This document shows, piece after piece, positions 57,977 through 64,000 of a DNA stretch of 64,000 bases (the stretch's first letter is position 1; each line of letters opens with the position of its first letter). Both the position numbers and the translations under genes were made by a program. The notes beneath the pieces were generated by a model that saw only the letters and a program-made list of their open reading frames with translations, was not told where the DNA came from and searched no databases. Origin of the DNA: Primulina eburnea (lineage: Eukaryota; Streptophyta; Magnoliopsida; Lamiales; Gesneriaceae); assembly GCF_022965805.1 (NCBI RefSeq), contig NC_133103.1, positions 25,631,462 to 25,695,461 on the forward strand, given 5' to 3'.

Positions 57977-60722
57977 TGTAACATCTCAAAAATTTGAAGG
58001 TCCACATGAACCACAAGCATGCAAGTTATTAAATTTATTTTGTATTTTATTAAATTGTTTTAAAGCATTAAATGCATGTTTATTTCATGTATTTGTGTTT
58101 TAACTCATGGTTTATTTAAAGTTTTATGCATTAGGATTTTTAGTTTCATTTCGCACTCGAACGAGACGGAGACCGTGGATAATCATCTATTTTTTTTATC
58201 GATTGATTAATTTTGATTAATTAATATGAAGTGTTTTTAAGAGAATTTTCGAGAACTGAGCCTGGGTGGGTATTTTTACTCTCCGAGTCAAATTTTAAAT
58301 CATTACGCAAAATTTAGCGAATATGGGGACTTTTTGAGGGCTCGGGCAATATTTTCAAAAACGTATCTAAACAAAATATTTTTTAGAAGAGTTTTTGGGC
58401 TTGATAGGATTATTTTATTGCTTAATGGGCCAAAAATCCTTTTAAACCTTTTAATTTTAATAAGGGCCAGTTAACATTTAATATTTATTACTTAAACTCC
58501 TTAACTAATCCTTAAACCTAATCTATTCAAGGTGGACGCCCATCCCCATTCAGCAGCACTTTTCTGAAAGTCCAACAGCCCCAAATATAAAAAATCCTCT
58601 CCAAACTTTCAAGGAAATCATCCCCGATTATCCGGTTCAAGTCCTACGCGCATATCTTCGAGTTTTCAAGCGTATAAACGCATAGGCACGCCCAAAATCT
58701 TGTCTTTCTCATCAATCCCATCATAATATGCTGGTTTGTGTGTTTATGTACGAGAAATATTTAGATCTATTGTATGGTATCGTAATGTGTTCAACATATG
58801 ATTTGTATCACTCTGTGTTTTCTTCGATTGGATTGCAAATTCGTAATTTTTTGAAAATAAATGAGGGTGATATGATTTTTATTGTAAAAGCGCACAAGCT
58901 GTGAAATTTCTGTCACAAAATCCGTCACCCTATGTTATTTCAAATTTTCTGACTTATATGTCAGTTTTCTGGAAATGTGTTCAACATAGGAATTATAACA
59001 CTCTGTGTTATCTTCAATTCGATAGCCAATTCATAATTTTCTGATATGAAACACGGTAGATATGATTTTTATCGTTAAACCGCACAAGCTGTGAAATTTT
59101 TCTGTCAGAAAACACGTTACCCTCTGTTATTTCAAATTCTTCGACTTATATGTTGATTTGCTGGAAATGTGTTCAACATATGATTTGTAGCACTCTGTGT
59201 TATCGTTGATTCGATAGCAAATTCGTAATTTTTCAATAAGAAACGAGGGAGATATGATTTTCATCGTAAAATCGCTCAAGTTGTGAAAATTTGTGTGCAT
59301 ACGCCGGAGATTTACAGCAACTTTTGAACTTGTTTCGAGGGTCGTCAGTGATCTGGAATAGGTGGTTTAGAGGCTGATCATGTAGGTTTGGGTCACAATT
59401 TAAGTTTTGAGAGATTTGGTTAAGTTTCGCGTTGAAACAGGGACCCCAATACAAGTTTTAAAACGAATCGTGTAAATTTTGGATCAGACTCGAGTTTACA
59501 TCTAAGAAACACTTATAAATATGTTTTGAGGTGTTTGGTTAGCTTCGGGTCGAAATTTTGAGGTCCGGGGGTAAAATGGTCATTTTGGGTTTCCAAGGTC
59601 AAAACGGTCATTTTGCACCCGGGTTGAGTTAGAAGTCCTGGCAGCACCTTAAACACTATTTAACATGTTTTAAATGTTTATACGATCATGTGTATTATTT
59701 TTTTATGAAATTATGAAAAATAAGTTGCATGCTTGGGTTGAAAGAAAATTACGGATATGCATGATTTTTATAAGTGGTGATATGATGACATGTTTTTGAC
59801 GGATGAAAGTTGGTTGTGAATAATAGATGATATGAATGGAGATATCGTGAGGGAAAAGACCCTAGAGGCAGCCCGTTTACGGGAGAAGGCCCAAGTGGCA
59901 GCCCGTTTACGGGATAATGCCCCAGAGGGAGCCCGAGGATCGTATTTCCATTGACATGATATGGTGATATGTTAGGCCAAGGCTCAGTTGACGGGTGTGT
60001 CGCTAATGTCTCTATCGCCCAATACCGTGGTTATACCTATATGGATCCATCAAAGAGAGCTGATACGAAAGTCACAACTAATGAACAAAATTCATCAAGA
60101 AAATGTTTACACACTACAAAAAAAAAAGACTAAAGACAACGATCATGTGTACATTTACGCTTTAAAGATCATGAAACGTTTATGATTTAACAGACCATGA
60201 TTATGCATAAGATTTTATAAGATCATGAAACGTATCTTTGTGACAGTACTTTTCACTGTTGTCTGTTATGTATACGTATTTTCTATAACGTTACAGGTGT
60301 GTTGAGTCTTTAGACTCACTAGTTGTGAATGATGTAGGTGAGCGTTTTGTTCAGGATACTGGAGGTGATGATGGATGAACGGGCGGAGCTGGTGGCGCAC
60401 GTTAACCCGAGGACCTTGTATACTTACGCAAGAATATGATTTTATGGGAACACGCTTAAACAATTTTTTAAAATGATTGATGATTTTATTTTGTTGATGG
60501 TTTGATAGATTTTTCACATGCTGGACATTTTATATTTTTAAAACAGTAATGGTATAGGTTGGTTGCTCTTTTAATAATTTTAACTGTAGTTATTGTATTC
60601 AGCAGTGGATGATTTTACAATATACATGTTTCGAATTTAATGGATTTACGTAAGCATGGTTTCGGCCATTGCATTTTTTTTAAAAAAAATTCATTAGAAT
60701 TTTAAAATGAGCAGACGTCACA
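57977..60722 (+). repeat. 3' LTR of D
   Basis: 2746 bp, TGTAACATCTC to GACGTCACA. Fewer 190-bp units than the 5' copy; GAGTCTTTAGACTC at 60304-60317. CACTACAAAAAAAAAAGAC at 60113-60131, absent from the 5' LTR, looks like the terminus of a CACTA-type remnant. No genes. Confidence 0.85.
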
Positions 60723-62017
60723 CAAATTTTTTGGGTTCAGGCGTAAAACGGTCAATTAGGGTTTCTAGAGGCAAAATAGTCATTTTGCATCGGGTCGAGT
60801 TAGCAGTCCTGGCAGCGCCCCGATCACAAAAATTTCATTTTTTAAATGTTTATAATATCATGAACATGACTTTCTATTGAAATATAAAAAATATGCTGCA
60901 TGTTTGATTTTAAGGAAATTTAGGTATATGCATGATTTTTATATGTGATGAATACGATGACATGTTTTTCGAGGAAGGGAGTTGGTAGTGACTAATATGA
61001 TGATACGACAATACGATGACATGTAAGGCCAAGTTTCAGTGGATGGGTAATACTGTCGTTGATGCCCCCGCCACCGGGTAGCGCGGTTATACGTATATGG
61101 ATCCATCGACTAATACGATGATACGAAAGTCACAACTCATGAACAGAATTTAAATAAAGAAAAGTGAATACATATATGTTCATATGATGGGATAGGAACA
61201 CGTTTTTGTTTTATCATATTACGTTTATGCTGACGATTTGATGCTCATGAAATGTATATTTAATTATAGTACTTTTCACTGTTTCATGCTTTGTATATGT
61301 ACTTGTTTTAACGATTCAAGGTGTTGAGTCTTTGGACTCACTAGGTGTGAATGATGCAGGTGAGCATATTGACGAGGATATTGGAGCACTAATTAAAGAC
61401 TGAGTAGGCAGAGTTGGATGTGCACATGTTAACCCGAGGACCATACCTTTTCCGCACATCATGTTTTTGAGATGGGAGTGATCTTGGATATTTTCATACA
61501 CTTTCGTTTTTCAATGTCGATGGTTTGTCAGGATTTTTTCATGTCTTACATTTGAATTATTTTACATGTAGTCTAGGGTTTGACGATTTGTCTTATTTTT
61601 TTACCGCAATATTTTTATTGTTAGTCGAATATTTTTATTTTAAAATGTGTGATTTACAGATGTTATTGCATGCATGCGTTAAAGTGTATTTTTCGAGATT
61701 TAGTTTACAAAAAAAAATTTTAATAGTAGTAGATGTTTCATGGCAGTACACTCCCGAAGGCCTTATGTTTTCCGCAATATTATGATAATAAATATTTTGA
61801 TTAAGATTTTGAGGATTTTTTTAAAGAGAAATTTATGTTTCAATTTTAAAAGTTTAGACGATGGATTTCATTTGATTTATGTATACGTTTATGATTGACG
61901 ATTTATGTATTTTTATTGAAATTTTCGATTTTTTAAAATATGAATTTATGTTTTAGTATGGTTCGGTCTTTATGAAGATATAGAAAAAAATTCTAGTATT
62001 ATTTATTTAAAGTAAGA
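60723..62017 (+). repeat. Old long LTR a, right piece
   Basis: After TSD CAAAT it continues the text that stopped at 29737, in the order seen at 31950-32900 of D: GGTCATTTTG-type blocks, then GAGTCTTTGGACTC (61326-61339) and GATGCAGGTGAG. It ends near 62017, where a different LTR starts. The open frame at 61525-61785 is not supported as a gene. Confidence 0.75.
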
Positions 62018-62672
62018 TGTAAGAGACGTTTTACTCTTATTGTGAGTTACACGTATTTTTTAACAAAATACACTTAGCACAATTAATCCTCTATGATCTA
62101 ATATAAACACTTAAGAGTGTGATTCAAAATATGCTTAATCAGTTAGGCTCTTGAACTTAACAACTTAGAGTATACAGAGTAGAGCATGTGTTCTGTAGAG
62201 ATAGAAATGTCTTCAAACCTATCTATTTATAATCACAGTTCGCAAAAGTACTTCGACCTTTTGAATCTGATAGTTGTTTCCAAATATGACAACCATTGTG
62301 CCATATCATCTTCATTTATATCAAAATGTAAATTATGGTAGTGCGCATGAAATCACAATTTTTAACAGATAAATTTTTTATTGTAAAGAGGATATCTCGT
62401 CTGATCTCGTCGGTGGGGCTCTGATCCTTAAAGATAATATCCTGGAAAAGCTTCAGAGAATGTTCGTCGAAATGCTTTACCGATTTAGTTCTGAAGTGTC
62501 ATTCGGTGGACCTTGTGAATCAGTTGGCTTAGTGAATTAGTTTCCTTCTTATACTTAGTTACGCTTTCGAATTCAGTTTCCTTTAGGAATTTAGTTTGTT
62601 TTGGCTCCTTTTGAATACTGTTATTTAACTAATGGTCTTTTTTAAATCATGAAAAACTTAATTTGTCCAACA
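62018..62672 (-). repeat. 3' LTR of a decayed minus-strand Sirevirus-like copia element
   Basis: Reversed, it starts TGTTGGACAAATTAAG and ends ACGTCTCTTACA, 655 bp. Just outside its start, in element orientation, is TTTTGTCGTCACCAAAAG, the usual lead-in to a Sirevirus purine tract, now damaged. The internal region therefore lies to the right. Confidence 0.6.
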
Positions 62673-63395
62673 ATTTAAATCTTTTGGTGACGACAAAATT
62701 ATAACAATATAAAAAAAAACACTGAATTTTTTTATAAAATCAAGAAAACTGAAAAATAAAAATATATTTTGCTAAATTGAAACATACTAAAAAAATTCTT
62801 GTGCTCTTTATGACCGTTTACTATACTCTGCAGGAGGCTTGCTGAATTCAAACTTCTTGCCTGAATAAGATGGCTTAGAATGATTTTTTTTTTTCCCGTG
62901 GAAGCTCACTTTTGTGTACTAAATAATTTTTTTGACTAGCTTCCTTTTTTTGTCAACACCAGGGTTTTTCAGAAATTCAAGTACAGTGGTAATCTGAGAA
63001 CTGACATCATCATTCTTTAAGGATAATTGAAAGTTACTCCTCTGAATCTGTTTAGCAAGGCTGCCGTGGCAGTTTGCAGATTCTTTATTGATTCTAGATT
63101 CATGAAGATTTCCATCACATTGTCGGAGAGAAAAAATACTTCTTTAAGAATGTTGTCCCTGAACTAATCGATCTCGCTGTAAGAATCTAACTGACTATAC
63201 TCTAATTTCTTTAGATTATGTACAATTGAGCTGTAAGAATCTAACTGACTATACTCTAATTCCAAGGATTCATGAAGATTTCCATCACATTGTCGGAGAG
63301 AAAAACAAAAATTGAACCATAGTTTGCATTAGTAGTTCATCAAGTCAAATCTTACTACTTTTAAAGGAATTGAAACTTCAAAGAAAGAGTTGATG
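62673..63395 (-). pseudogene. Decayed 3' internal region of the minus-strand copia element
   Basis: Between about 62800 and 63110 the minus strand still reads through a charged stretch with D-V-S-S-Q-I-T-T-V-L-E-F-L, Lys-rich after it, which looks like the C-terminal part of a Sirevirus extra ORF; I cannot confirm this. Two direct repeats lie near the right end: GAAGATTTCCATCACATTGT (near 63103 and 63273) and AAGAATCTAACTGACTATAC (63181 and 63235). Confidence 0.4.
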
Positions 63396-64000
63396 TAGAG
63401 GCCCGAAATTCGTATTTGAAAATTTGTGGAATAATTTAGAATTTTTCTTTAAAAATAAATAACTTGCCTCATTCATAAAATAAACTGATAAAAAGTTTAA
63501 ATGTTCAAAGTAGTAGCGGAAGTAAAATGTATTGAAAACAACAACTTAAAATATTTCAACAAAATTAAAATTGAGTTTGGAATAAAAATAATAAGTGGTG
63601 AAAATGAGGTTCTCGGATTCCTACTACTGCCGGCCCAAGATGGCTCACTGGTCCCCGCCCTCGGTCCCGACCTTATCAGTACCTACAACAATCAAGTCTA
63701 TAAGTCTAAAGACTCAGCATGCATATATCGTAGATAACAAGTAAATATATCATAAAATTTCATGGCATGTAGAGATATCATATCGTAAAGCGTAACGTGA
63801 AAATCGCGTCATGAATAATTATAAATACGTGCATAACTTAAAAATCTTAAGTAAAATGTTTGCTCGACAGAGCTCTGTCATAAAATAGCATATCATAATT
63901 TTCTGTTGAGAATATGTTCTATGTAAGTGGCCCATAACATGAACTGAATCGTCTCATCAGACTAAACCACAATATACTGGACGGTAGAGATCATCACAGC
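63396..64000 (-). repeat. Minus-strand long LTR, start only
   Basis: TGTAGAGGCCCGAAATTCG at 63396 is the reverse of a ...GGGCCTCTACA LTR end. The reversed palindrome AAGTCTAAAGACTC at 63702-63715 matches the motif near the 3' end of the D, E and F LTRs, so it belongs to that broad family. It runs past the window; the open frame at 63501-63737 is not a gene. Confidence 0.6.

Larger units (their letters stand above)
29738..60722 (+). mobile_element. Element D: large non-coding LTR retrotransposon (LARD-like) with nested insertions
   Basis: LTRs at 29738-33103 and 57977-60722, an initiator tRNA-Met primer site after the first and a decayed polypurine tract before the second. TSD is CAAAA (29733-29737) and CAAAT (60723-60727), one mismatch. 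The interior without nested elements (33104-33328, 34689-35285, 56437-57976) is about 2.4 kb, has no ORF and is homologous along its length to the interior of F. It would need proteins from another element. Confidence 0.85.

Overview
The window looks like plant, most likely eudicot, pericentromeric or gene-poor heterochromatin. I found no host gene, rRNA gene or intact tRNA gene. Nearly every base can be assigned to LTR retrotransposons or their remains, nested into one another. The plant assignment rests on element types: a Sirevirus-like Ty1/copia, two Athila-type Ty3/gypsy elements primed by tRNA-Asp, a Tekay-type chromovirus with a chromodomain, and large non-coding LTR derivatives primed by initiator tRNA-Met.

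Layout and nesting, supported by target-site duplications (TSDs) where both ends are visible. (1) 1-7482: the 3' three quarters of a Sirevirus-like copia element S (gag, pol, ORF3, 3' LTR), sitting in the 5' LTR of Athila-type element A. (2) 7483-27203: element A (gag-pol with several breaks, intact ORF3, 3' LTR). Its 3' LTR is split by chromovirus C (17264-25876, minus strand, TSD GCAAT). (3) 27204-28977: a minus-strand copia LTR (Y) into which A inserted. (4) 28978-29737 and 60723-62017: two pieces of an old long LTR (a), split by D. (5) 29738-60722: element D, a non-coding LTR retrotransposon (TSD CAAAA/CAAAT). Its interior carries solo LTR G (33329-34688, TSD GGACA) and Athila-type element B (35286-56431, TSD TTATA). 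B's pol is split by solo LTR E (40863 to about 50721), and E is split by non-coding element F (42229-48806, TSD GGTAG). The depth is therefore a > D > B > E > F. (6) 62018-64000: 3' end of a decayed minus-strand Sirevirus-like element and the start of another minus-strand LTR.

Three things stand out. First, B carries, between integrase and 3' LTR, an intronless but broken copy of a LOG-type cytokinin-activating phosphoribohydrolase gene, next to a second broken cysteine-rich reading frame. Second, S and A, from different retrotransposon superfamilies, share one layout: an accessory ORF3 of the same protein family, preceded by an array of short CG-rich palindromes and a TATA-like box that repeats the array and TATA box of the element's own LTR. 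This suggests a second, LTR-like promoter for ORF3. Third, almost every LTR family here has its own palindrome or tandem array, and the array differs even between related LTRs (C and G).

Coding capacity now: S gag and pol and both ORF3s are open. gag-pol of A, B and C is broken by stops and frameshifts. C has LTRs differing at only about five bases plus one TA-repeat indel, yet five in-frame stops and one frameshift, so it was probably defective when it inserted. D, E, F, G and a have no coding capacity that I can see.
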